64,000 nt of DNA, from positions 1 to 64,000 of the forward strand of contig NZ_ABOX02000020.1 of NCBI RefSeq assembly GCF_000172555.1. The letters are read 5' to 3'. Shown here piece after piece: positions 46,286 to 53,910 of the stretch. This DNA is from Pedosphaera parvula Ellin514 (lineage in GTDB: Bacteria > Verrucomicrobiota > Verrucomicrobiia > Limisphaerales > Pedosphaeraceae). A model generated the notes under the pieces. The model did not search any database, was not told where the DNA came from, and saw nothing but the letters and a program-made list of their open reading frames with translations. Position 1 is the first letter of the stretch. The number at the start of each line of letters is the position of its first letter. The translations under genes were made by a program, and so were the position numbers.

Positions 46286-46735
46286 ATGTCTAAACAAGAT
46301 GATAACAAGGCGGTGGTCGGTCGATGGTTTGAAAAATTTTGGGGCAAAGAATGCGACCTCTCAATCGTTGACGAGATCGCCGCTCCCAACATGCTCCTGA
46401 AGTATTCGCTCCATGAACCTCGCCGGGGTCACGCCGATATCAAGGCGTTCATGACCGACTTCCGCAAGGCATTCCCCGACCTTAACTTTTGGGGTACTGC
46501 CGACCTAATTGCTGATGGCGATTACGTTGTTGGGCAGTGGGACGGTGGCGGCACACACACCGGCCCCGCATTTGCGGACTTCATCCACGGTTCGCTTCCG
46601 GCAAAGACTGGTCGCAAAATGCGGTTCACCGGAATTACGATCCTCAAGGTCATCGACGGCAAAATCGTTGAAGAACTTGGGCTTGATGATGGTGTGACCA
46701 CGTTGACCCAACTCGGCATTTTGAAGAAGGCCTGA
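46286..46735 (+). CDS. SnoaL-like ester-cyclase-family protein
   Basis: A 149-residue NTF2-like protein of the SnoaL/ester cyclase group: an opening MSKQDDNKAVVGRWFEKFWG, AAPNMLLKYSLHEPRRGHAD, the segment FRKAFPDLNFWGTADLIADG, GSLPAKTGRKMRFTGITILK and a final VIDGKIVEELGLDDGVTTL. It resembles 13681-14190 in its MSKQD opening and fold. GCGAAAGGAAGAATT before the ATG holds a good ribosome site, and a strong terminator follows. Confidence 0.85.
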   Translation: MSKQDDNKAVVGRWFEKFWGKECDLSIVDEIAAPNMLLKYSLHEPRRGHADIKAFMTDFRKAFPDLNFWGTADLIADGDYVVGQWDGGGTHTGPAFADFIHGSLPAKTGRKMRFTGITILKVIDGKIVEELGLDDGVTTLTQLGILKKA

Positions 46736-46786
46736 CAAATATTGAATGGAGCCCATATTCGGGGCCATTTAAATCTGTCATAAATC

Positions 46787-46818
46787 GGGCGCACGGCGAG
46801 AGCTGTGCGCCCTTTTAT
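46787..46818 (+). terminator. Strong rho-independent terminator
   Basis: GGGCGCAC-GGC and GCTGTGCGCCC form a GC-rich stem with a short GAGA-type loop, followed by TTTTATTT. It ends the SnoaL transcript. Confidence 0.88.
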
Positions 46819-47288
46819 TTAATGATTTGCCCGATCACAACGGCGGCAGACTAGCGATCTTTGGCCGCTGGCTCGGCTTTGCTCAAAATCGCAGACTGCC
46901 GCCGAGGAGGGGCCTGACTTCTGCATTGCACCGGCCACGTTCCACTTCGTGATCCGCTTCGCCGACTCCGCGAGCACTCCGCTCCACTTCGGCACAGTTC
47001 AATTTGAAGACAGGCCGGAGGATGCTAACTTGTCACGCTTCATGCGTTCGCACTGAATCGCGCCATTTTCGCCCGCTGGCGCGGAAATGGTTGGAAGAAT
47101 AATTTCCTTGGGCCGTTTTCAAGTCCTTTCCCGCATTGCTCCCCTCTACATCGGCCTTTCCTTGGCCCTCACTGGCCTGGCTTCACAGGGGCCGGTCGTG
47201 GTGCCCTCTAAAGACTACTCCCACTGGCCGCCCTGCTTCGCGGGCCATTGCCCTGAAGGGCGAAAGACCTAGCCGAATTGGATACGAT
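46819..47288. other. Noncoding stretch with a large palindrome
   Basis: No real gene recognised. CGGCGGCAG (46841-46849) and CTGCCGCCG (46896-46904) are exact inverted repeats, with GCGAT/ATCGC nested inside, so a 64-base hairpin is possible. A second small hairpin lies near 47070-47095 (CCATTTTCGC with GCGGAAATGG). The rest looks like decayed sequence leading to att-like site 2. Confidence 0.4.
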
Positions 47289-47355
47289 GTTCGATTCCGA
47301 CCCTCACCTCCAACTCCAAACAAATTGTTTTTCAACGAGTTGCAGAATCCAGAGG
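47289..47355 (+). other. att-like site 2 (tRNA 3' end plus conserved arm)
   Basis: The core starts GTTCGATTCCGAC, then the acceptor strand CCTCACC, discriminator T, CCA and AAC; 24 of 26 bases match site 1, 9,512 bp to the left. CAACGAGTTGCAGA follows 44 bases after the core start (43 in site 1). The tRNA 5' part is absent. Confidence 0.65.
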
Positions 47356-47370
47356 CGGGTGCGAAAAAAA

Positions 47371-47403
47371 TCACCGGTGAGGACATGAAATCTTCACCGG
47401 TGA
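47371..47403. repeat. Two copies of palindrome TCACCGGTGA
   Basis: TCACCGGTGA occurs at 47371-47380 and 47394-47403, 23 bases apart. Position relative to att-like site 2 parallels the tandem 12-bp repeats inside site 1, so these may be recombinase arm sites; a bidirectional terminator role for the hydrolase gene is the alternative. Confidence 0.4.
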
Positions 47404-47423
47404 TAAGTATGGGAGGCTTCGTT

Positions 47424-48134
47424 TTAGGCGCGAGCGTCAGCGGCCCTCTGAATAAGCTCTGCCACCACCTCTGGTTTGGAAACGTAGATGGCGTGACTGC
47501 CGGGCGCTTCCGTCACTTGTGCTTTGGCACGCCCCGCCATGGCCCGCTGGGCTGGCGGCGGAATCATCTTGTCTTCCGTGGCAACCAGGTAATAACTCGG
47601 CTTGGTTTTCCATGCCGGTTGCGAAACGGCGCCAGAGAGCGCATCCAGGCCCCATGGCACCTGGGAATCAGCCATGAATGATGCCAATCCGGGTTCAACG
47701 TCAGCAGCGAATGAGGCCGCGAATTTGGTTCGGTCCAGAAAGAGATAGCCGTCCTTGGGCGGCAAAATTGGTGGCACCGGTGCGCCGGGCGGAGGGTTCG
47801 CGATCAATGATGACACTGATTCTCCCTGGTCCGGAGCGAAGGCGGTTATGTAAACCAGATCAGAAACCTTGGGGTGAGTGCCTGCTTCCGTGATCACCAC
47901 GCCACCGTAGGAATGCCCCACGAGCACGACCTCACTGTTCAAACTGTCAATTGCGGATTTGGTGACCGCGACATCGTCGGCCAAAGATTTGGTCGGGTTT
48001 TGGACGATGAGGACGTTGTAGCCTTTTTTCTTAAGCATGCTATATACGCCCGCCCATCCCGAACCGTCCACAAAACCTCCGTGAACGAGAACAATGGCCT
48101 TGTTTTTCTGCTGATTCAATTTTTGCGTGTTCAT
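47424..48134 (-). CDS. Alpha/beta hydrolase
   Basis: A 236-residue hydrolase of the esterase/salicylate-esterase-like group: oxyanion segment VLVHGGFVDGSGW, nucleophile in GHSYGG, and a late His in APGSHAIYVSKPE, with an acid in ATEDKMIPP. The frame is open to 48188; ATG 48134 follows GGAAAG and fits the family. Upstream lies a 41-bp sequence shared with the MDR gene at 41985, so both are probably controlled by the same kind of LysR protein. Substrate unknown. Confidence 0.88.
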   Translation of the reverse strand: MNTQKLNQQKNKAIVLVHGGFVDGSGWAGVYSMLKKKGYNVLIVQNPTKSLADDVAVTKSAIDSLNSEVVLVGHSYGGVVITEAGTHPKVSDLVYITAFAPDQGESVSSLIANPPPGAPVPPILPPKDGYLFLDRTKFAASFAADVEPGLASFMADSQVPWGLDALSGAVSQPAWKTKPSYYLVATEDKMIPPPAQRAMAGRAKAQVTEAPGSHAIYVSKPEVVAELIQRAADARA

Positions 48135-48225
48135 AACGATTTTCTTTCCAATTTTGGTTTCTTGTTTGTATCTAGTGACGTTTGCCAATCTGTGAATGAC
48201 ACTACCAGCGATCCTTATCAGGCAG

Positions 48226-48266
48226 CCAATACCCTGTTTCTTGTGCCGCGATGCTTTTTAGGAATA
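48226..48266 (-). promoter_or_regulatory. Conserved 41-bp regulatory region, copy 2
   Basis: 33 of 41 bases match copy 1 (42997-43037). It begins 92 bases from the alpha/beta hydrolase start codon, exactly as copy 1 does from the MDR start. In gene orientation both contain CACAAG, then GGTATTGG, and an ATxCC/GGxAT half-palindrome. No lysR-type start is divergent here; the LysR gene at 48289-49176 runs the same way as the hydrolase. Confidence 0.6.
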
Positions 48267-48288
48267 TCAGGAGTTGGCGCAAACACCC

Positions 48289-49176
48289 TTAAACGGCAGC
48301 GACCTTCCTGATACTAGCGCACAGTTTCTCCCCGGCAGGAGTGACATCACCGTGCTTGGCGCGGGCAATGCCCAGGCAAAGTGTGGCAGTGGTTTTGGCG
48401 AGCGGCCGGTAATGAAGTCTTTTCCCGATGGCTTGTCTGAAGAGTTCACTGACCACAGCCACCTTCGCTCCGATTCGAACCTCGGTAATAAGCGAGTTTA
48501 TACTGTCGCTCTCGGTTGCAACGTTTGGGCGCAGCGGTGAAAACACCTTGTGCAGCAATCTGTGATATTCGGAGTTATTCCGGCGGCCAAGGACAACCAG
48601 CGGATGGGCGGCAAGGGTCTCCACGGAGATGTTTTTCATGCGCGACAACGGATGTCCCGGTGCCATCGCGACGAAAAATGGGTAACGGCGAAGCTCTTCA
48701 AACTCCAATCCTGCGGAGGTTTCTTCGCTGGGTTGAATCATGAGCGCGAGTTGCAGGAAGCCATTGCGCAATTCATTGCACAGCTCGTCACTGCCCAGAT
48801 CATGGAGGATCACCTTTACCCCGGGCGTGAGTTTCTGAAATTCAGCGAGTGCTCGCGGCAGTATTTCCTGGTCCAGGGGAGGCAGGTAGCCGACGCGCAA
48901 TTCGCCAAATTCACCGCGAGCCAGGGCGCGGACTTTCGTTGCTGACTCGTCTACGAGTTGAAGAATCCTTTTCGCGTCCTCCAGGAATAATTTTCCTTCC
49001 GCAGTCAAGGTAACACCATGGGAATTTCGTTTGAGCAAGTCCACGCCCAATTCATCTTCCAAATCTGAAACCTGCCGGCTTAAAGCGGGTTGCGCGAGTC
49101 GAAGTCGCGTTGCGGCTTTGGTGAAATTCAGGGCTTCGCCAACAGCCACGAAGTATCTTAAATGGCGCAGTTCCAT
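48289..49176 (-). CDS. LysR-family transcriptional regulator
   Basis: A 295-residue LTTR with MELRHLRYFVAVGEALNFTK, LRLAQPALSRQVSDLEDELG and an effector domain (LRVGYLPPLDQEILPRALAE). A TTG four codons earlier is possible; I chose the ATG that matches its paralogue at 43048. It lies upstream of the alpha/beta hydrolase on the same strand and ends beside that gene's conserved operator, so it is the likely regulator although the usual divergent arrangement is lost. Confidence 0.9.
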   Translation of the reverse strand: MELRHLRYFVAVGEALNFTKAATRLRLAQPALSRQVSDLEDELGVDLLKRNSHGVTLTAEGKLFLEDAKRILQLVDESATKVRALARGEFGELRVGYLPPLDQEILPRALAEFQKLTPGVKVILHDLGSDELCNELRNGFLQLALMIQPSEETSAGLEFEELRRYPFFVAMAPGHPLSRMKNISVETLAAHPLVVLGRRNNSEYHRLLHKVFSPLRPNVATESDSINSLITEVRIGAKVAVVSELFRQAIGKRLHYRPLAKTTATLCLGIARAKHGDVTPAGEKLCASIRKVAAV

Positions 49177-49704
49177 AGTTGGAGGCAATCATGTCAGAAA
49201 CAAGTTGCACGGCAAGAATCCGATACGCTCGAGTAGCGCAGGTCACGTCAAAGGAAACCCTATTTCTATTTTGCTTGGTTAACTCTACTCACTCGTGCTA
49301 GGAATTCATCCTCGGAAAGCGATTCGCGCAGTTCTGCCAACACCAGAAAAACCAAGTGGCATGGCAAACTGCCGGAATCAAACTGTGTAGTAAAGTGAGA
49401 GGGTACAGCTGGCGCAAGCCTGTGCGATTTGGCCAGAGTTGGCACGATTAGCTTGCGTTTATCTCAGGAAACATGCTATTTTTTTAGGAAATTAATGGGT
49501 GAGCCGTCCGAGTCCTACCTTTGGAGCCACTTCTTAAGTTGTTGGAGTTCAATAACAGCACCCTCAGTTAGATGCTTAAATGGGCCAACTGTGTAGTAAA
49601 GTGAGTGGGTACGTGGTTTTGGTCACAATTCGCTGCAACTCCGCACCGATTCTCCCAGTAATCCCTAACACAGATGCTTCGGCCTGGCTTTCCCTCGAAA
49701 GGTT
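49177..49704. other. Noncoding stretch with 26-bp direct repeats
   Basis: No intact gene. AACTGTGTAGTAAAGTGAG followed by (A/T)GGGTAC occurs at 49381-49406 and 49587-49612, 206 bp apart, one mismatch, same orientation. They look like ends of a lost or partial mobile element. The LysR promoter should lie just right of 49176. Confidence 0.5.
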
Positions 49705-49983
49705 ATGATGTTGAAGCATCGTTACTGGCTTTATTAGCGGGAAGGTGACTGCTACCACCTGGAAGATACCCAGACGCGCAATGGGGAGAGCCTGCGCACC
49801 ATAGACCAGGTGGAAGCCGAGCGGCAGTGGGATGCCCGCAACCAGTCCTTTGAGTAACCCGCGCTGAACTTGGCGTTGGGCAAGACCTATCTGGCAGCCA
49901 TCGATCCCAACCTCGTCAACTGTACATGGACGGTGGTGATGCAAGAGTCTTGTGTGTGCGGCAGTGCAACCGACCCCGCCTAA
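49705..49983 (+). pseudogene. Integrase N-terminal relic with two in-frame stops
   Basis: Read in a single frame from ATG 49705, this encodes LEDTQTRNGESLRT, QVEAERQWDARNQS and PALNLALGKTYLAAIDPN. These match VEDTETRKQESLST, RAEATSLLNARNES and PQLNLQIAKACLAGTDS of the integrase at 38015, in order and spacing, and a CTWTVVMQES stretch matches RTWQQALDAI. A TAG at 49735 and a TAA at 49855 interrupt it, and it ends at TAA 49981. Only the first ~90 codons survive. It lies on the same strand and on the same side of att-like site 2 as the first integrase does of site 1, though 2.4 kb further from it. Confidence 0.75.
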
Positions 49984-50061
49984 CGATTTTCCAAGCTGTG
50001 TCCGGGTGCGTTTTGATCTGCTCCCAGCTACGGACCTGATCGTGCAGTCAGACTAAAACTG

Positions 50062-51831
50062 TCACTCCTCATTGCTGAAAATGGCCTGCAGCGTGTTGAG
50101 ATCATGTCGAGCGGTAAATTTCTGAAAACTTTCGCCCACTTGTCGATGACGCAAGTAACCTTCCAGCATCTTCTCGAGCGTTGACGAGAGTTGCTCGAAC
50201 GAAACTCCTTGGAACACTTGCCGCCCCACAGACTGGTTGTCTCCGAAACCGCCTCCGACAAAGACATGATAACCATCCACGCTTGCTCCACCCATTTTAA
50301 CCTTTGCACCCAATAATCCTATATCTCCCATGTAATGCTGTGCGCAGGAGTTGGGGCAACCCGTCAGGTGGATGTTGATCGGTTGGTCCAGTTTAAAACG
50401 CTTTTCCAAATAGTTCGCCAGTTCCAAACCATGTGCCTTCGTATTGGAGGCGGCAAATTTGCAGTAGGAATTTCCGGTGCAGGCAACCAACCCGCTGCGA
50501 ATGTTCGACTGTTGCCAGTGTAGTCCCATCTTGACCAGGGCTTTCTTGACGGTTTCGACGAAGGCGTCGGGAATGTTTGGAATGATCAAGTTCTGCCAAA
50601 CGGTAAGACGGATTTCACCTGAGGCATAATTATCTGCAATATCCGCCAGTCGTAACATCTGTTTGGGAGTAATCTGGCCGACCGGGAGGGCAACACCGAT
50701 ATAATTTAGCCCGGACTGTTTTTGAGGAAAGACTCCAATATGCGAGTGGGATACAATTGGAAGTTTGTGCTCCGTATGAACAGATGAGTTTCCATCTGCT
50801 TCCAAGGGAGCCTTGAATAATTGATAGCCGAGCAGCTTTTCTGTCTCGGCCAAATATTGTTCCAACGTCCACTGCTCGAGCAAATGTTTTAGGCGAGCCT
50901 TTTTACGATCAGTACGATTGCCGTGCGCTATATAGACCCTGATCACGGCAACGATTACCTTTAGTATTTCCTCGGGACGAACCAGGACACCCAGATCTTT
51001 TGCAAATGCTTTATGGCCAGTGGCTCCTCCCAGTTTAATCCGAAAATAAATGCCAGCCTCAAGGTTTCCCTGCTTTGAAGGAACGTTGACGGCCTTCACG
51101 CCGATATCGTTGGTGTCCTCGACTGTGCCGATTAACCCACCACCGTCGAAGGCGACATTGAACTTCCTTGGCAGGTCGTAGAACTGGCGATCATTGAGGA
51201 TGATTTGTCCCAGTTGATGGCACAAAGGTCCGGTGTCGATAAGTTCATGAGGATCGATTCCAAAAGTCGGATTGGCCGTAAGATTGCGAATGTTGTCTGC
51301 TCCTGAGCCTCTGGTATGCAAGCCAACGCTTTGGATGCGGCGCAATACCTCGGGGGCATCCTTCATTTCGATCAAGCGTATTTGAAGGTTTGAGCGGGTG
51401 GTGATCTGCACGTATTTCGTGGTCAGTTCGTTCGCAACGTGCGCAATCTCGCGCCATTGAAAGGTCTTGAGTTGTCCCGCCGGAATCCGCAGCCGGGCCA
51501 TAAAGGCTTCCTTATTCGGCGTCAGATAAAAAAGGCCATTCCATTTAAACCTGAAAATATTTTCACGCTCTGGAGCTTTGTTGGCAGCGGCATGCTCAAG
51601 CAATAAGGGAAAGCTCTCCAGAGGATGCAACTCATGTTTGATGCGCTCTTCGAAGATCAGTCCTTCAAGTGCTGTTGGCTGGCTAATGGTGGTAATTGGA
51701 TTAGTTGCTACATCAGTGAATTTAAAGCCTCGGTTGGCAAGACCAGCGAACAAGCCCTCCAGGTAGGAGCGCTGTTCATCGCTGAGCTTTTGACCTTTGA
51801 TTTCTTCAAATGGCAGGGTCGGAGTATTCAT
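50062..51831 (-). CDS. nirA: Ferredoxin/flavoprotein-type assimilatory nitrite reductase
   Basis: A 589-residue siroheme/[4Fe-4S] reductase that converts nitrite to ammonium. It has the two repeated ferrite-like domains of NirA/CysI (TKYVQITTRSNLQIRL, then SGEIRLTVWQNLIIPN). The cluster ligands C452, C458, C493 and C497 lie in ACTGNSYC and TGCPNSC (numbered from a TTG one codon upstream). The ATG at 51831 shares its A with the diflavin reductase stop (TGATG), so translation is coupled. Closest family fit is nitrite rather than sulfite reductase because of the nitrate context; sequence alone does not exclude sulfite. Confidence 0.9.
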   Translation of the reverse strand: MNTPTLPFEEIKGQKLSDEQRSYLEGLFAGLANRGFKFTDVATNPITTISQPTALEGLIFEERIKHELHPLESFPLLLEHAAANKAPERENIFRFKWNGLFYLTPNKEAFMARLRIPAGQLKTFQWREIAHVANELTTKYVQITTRSNLQIRLIEMKDAPEVLRRIQSVGLHTRGSGADNIRNLTANPTFGIDPHELIDTGPLCHQLGQIILNDRQFYDLPRKFNVAFDGGGLIGTVEDTNDIGVKAVNVPSKQGNLEAGIYFRIKLGGATGHKAFAKDLGVLVRPEEILKVIVAVIRVYIAHGNRTDRKKARLKHLLEQWTLEQYLAETEKLLGYQLFKAPLEADGNSSVHTEHKLPIVSHSHIGVFPQKQSGLNYIGVALPVGQITPKQMLRLADIADNYASGEIRLTVWQNLIIPNIPDAFVETVKKALVKMGLHWQQSNIRSGLVACTGNSYCKFAASNTKAHGLELANYLEKRFKLDQPINIHLTGCPNSCAQHYMGDIGLLGAKVKMGGASVDGYHVFVGGGFGDNQSVGRQVFQGVSFEQLSSTLEKMLEGYLRHRQVGESFQKFTARHDLNTLQAIFSNEE

Positions 51832-53603
51832 CAATACACATCTCTTTGATAACGTTTCTCCACTTTTAGTTTTTGGACATACTCGGCAGCTTGTCCGGCA
51901 CCATTTCCACCCGCGCTCTGAATTAGTTGATGCAGGGCCATATCCACATCCTTGGCCATGCGTTTGGCATCACCGCAGACGTAAACGTGCGCTCCCGCTT
52001 CGAGCCATTCCCAGAACTGCGCTGACTTTTCCAGTATTCGCTGCTGCACATAAATCTTGTCCGCCTGATCGCGCGAAAATGCGGTATCCAAATGCGTCAG
52101 ATGTCCGTCCTTCAGCATGGATTCCAATTCATCTGCATACAGGAAATCAGTGGCACGCCGCTGGTCTCCGAAGAAAAGCCAGTTTTTACCTCGCGCCCCC
52201 ACGGCGCGCCGCTCTTCAAGAAAGGCTCTGAATGGCGCCACGCCCGTTCCTGGTCCGATCATGATGATGGGAGCATCATGATTCTGTGGCAGGCGAAAAC
52301 CGTGTGAAGGTTGCACGAAGACCGGAACTGGTGTTTGCTCATCCACACGGTCCGCGAGGAATGTGGAGCAGACACCTTTGCAGGGGCGGCCATGACTGTC
52401 ATAACGCACAATGGCAACCGTGAGGTGAACTTCTCCCGGGTGCATCCTCGGGCTGGAGGAAATGGAATAGAGTCGTGCCTGTAGTTTGGGCAGCAGTTCT
52501 GCAATTTCACCGGGAGAAAAGGAGGCTCCAGGATGGCTTAACAGAAGGTGAATCAATTCACGGCCATGAAGAAATTTATCCAATTCGGTTTTGGCGTCAG
52601 GGGCCAATAGTTTCTTCAGCTGCTCATCGTTGGAACGTTCAGCCAGGATTTTGAGAAAGCCCGTTGATATTCTTGTGATCTGAAAGTTCTCGATGAGTGC
52701 TTTACGAAGGGACACCTCGGTTCCATGCGCAAGTTTGACAGCCTCTTCACCATCGCACTTGAGGGCAAGCAACACTTCATCAGCCAGAGCGGGACAATTG
52801 GCAGGCATCACGCCGAGGGCATCTCCCACTTCGTAATTGAGCCCCGAATCCTTAAGCGAAATCTCGAAATGCCTTGTCTCCTTGGCAGAGTTCGCACCGT
52901 TCAATTTGCGATTCGTGATCAAACGCGCTGGAAATGGATTTGCCTTGGAGTATGCTTTTGGACTGGACTCAGTTTTTGGCGGAGGGAGCAACTCCTTGAC
53001 TTGCGCGGGCGTTTCAACAGAAAGCTTTTTGAACTCCGACCAGATGGCGGACATCCAGACATTTGCCGGGGCTTCGTAATCAGTGTCACACTCGCCGAGC
53101 GGGTGCAAACGTTTTGCACCCAATTGTTCCAGACGTGCATCAAACTTCCTGCCCGCACCGCAAAAATCGCTGTAGTTACGATCGCCCAGCGCGAGCACTG
53201 AATAATTGATATGTTCCAGACGGGGAGCAGTTTCAGAGTTTAAAAAGTTCCAGAACGCCGCGGCATTGTCCGGTGGATCGCCATCTCCCCAGGTGCTGGT
53301 TACCAGCAGCACAGAACATTCCTGCCCCCACTCGATCGCAGCATAGGAATTCATGTCCAACACCCGGGCGCTCACTCCGCGTTTTGATGCTTCAGCAGCG
53401 GCCTTTTTTGCAAGCCCTTCGGCCGTGCCGGTTTGGCTTCCGAACAGAATCAGCACCTTATGCGTGCTGGTCGTGGCTTCTGATGCGGCATTGGCTGGTT
53501 CGCTGGTAGGCTCGGCAAACAGGCCGGCCAGAAATCCATTGATCCAGGCTCGCTGTTCGGCGGTGAAAGGAGCATTTTCAGGGATGCAAGGGATGGGGCG
53601 CAT
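51831..53603 (-). CDS. CysJ-like diflavin reductase
   Basis: A 590-residue NADPH-dependent diflavin reductase. An N-terminal helical lead (APFTAEQRAWINGFLAGLFA) is followed by a flavodoxin domain (FGSQTGTAEGLAKKAA, STWGDGDPPDNAAAFW), then FAD-binding (LQARLYSISSSPRMH) and NADPH domains (MIGPGTGVAPFRAFLEERR, VYVCGDAKRMAKDVD). It resembles sulfite reductase alpha but sits directly upstream of nirA with a 1-base overlap, so it probably feeds electrons to NirA. A possible sigma-54 site lies about 75 bp before its start codon. Confidence 0.92.
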   Translation of the reverse strand: MRPIPCIPENAPFTAEQRAWINGFLAGLFAEPTSEPANAASEATTSTHKVLILFGSQTGTAEGLAKKAAAEASKRGVSARVLDMNSYAAIEWGQECSVLLVTSTWGDGDPPDNAAAFWNFLNSETAPRLEHINYSVLALGDRNYSDFCGAGRKFDARLEQLGAKRLHPLGECDTDYEAPANVWMSAIWSEFKKLSVETPAQVKELLPPPKTESSPKAYSKANPFPARLITNRKLNGANSAKETRHFEISLKDSGLNYEVGDALGVMPANCPALADEVLLALKCDGEEAVKLAHGTEVSLRKALIENFQITRISTGFLKILAERSNDEQLKKLLAPDAKTELDKFLHGRELIHLLLSHPGASFSPGEIAELLPKLQARLYSISSSPRMHPGEVHLTVAIVRYDSHGRPCKGVCSTFLADRVDEQTPVPVFVQPSHGFRLPQNHDAPIIMIGPGTGVAPFRAFLEERRAVGARGKNWLFFGDQRRATDFLYADELESMLKDGHLTHLDTAFSRDQADKIYVQQRILEKSAQFWEWLEAGAHVYVCGDAKRMAKDVDMALHQLIQSAGGNGAGQAAEYVQKLKVEKRYQRDVY

Positions 53604-53677
53604 ATTGTATCAAACCGGGCGGACGATTTTCATTTTGCTCGACATACTTTCCGCGTCACTACGCTGCAAGATTCCAT

Positions 53678-53693
53678 AGCCTTCCGCGTGCCA
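53678..53693 (-). promoter_or_regulatory. Candidate sigma-54 (-24/-12) promoter
   Basis: On the minus strand TGGCACG-CGGA-AGGCT matches the consensus TGGCACG-N4-TTGCW at 10 of 12 positions, including the invariant GG and GC with exact spacing. It lies 75 bases before the diflavin reductase ATG. Sigma-54 control is common for nitrogen assimilation genes. Confidence 0.42.
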
Positions 53694-53726
53694 ATCGTTG
53701 AAAAGCGATCTTGGAATTTTTAATAA

Positions 53727-53750
53727 CTGCCATGAACAAAATTCATGCAG
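53727..53750 (-). other. Hairpin upstream of the sigma-54-like site
   Basis: CTGC-ATGAA and TTCAT-GCAG pair with one bulged base around TTTTG. It may be an activator site or a terminator for nasA, although no T-run follows on the minus strand. Confidence 0.35.
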
Positions 53751-53910
53751 TAGAGGTTCCTTATGAAAAAACTGGTAATCAGGCACTTATCATTCTTCAG
53801 AATTCTTTTTATCTGAATTTCATCACAATCTAATTTTACGACGGGCATAAAAGAGTTTGTTGTGTGGGATGTTGTTTTTTAATCAAACCGCACAAAGTGT
53901 CACATCACTC

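Larger units (their letters stand above)
53604..53910. other. Intergenic region before diflavin reductase
   Basis: About 300 AT-rich bases between nasA and the diflavin gene, with no coding frame. On the minus strand it holds a hairpin (53727-53750) and then a sigma-54-like promoter (53678-53693). It therefore starts a second transcription unit, or a boosted one, for the diflavin-nirA pair. Confidence 0.5.

Noticed and set aside
47087-47272. Small plus-strand ORF before att-like site 2
   Set aside because: 61 codons without signal peptide, ribosome site or recognisable motif; it lies in apparently decayed sequence.
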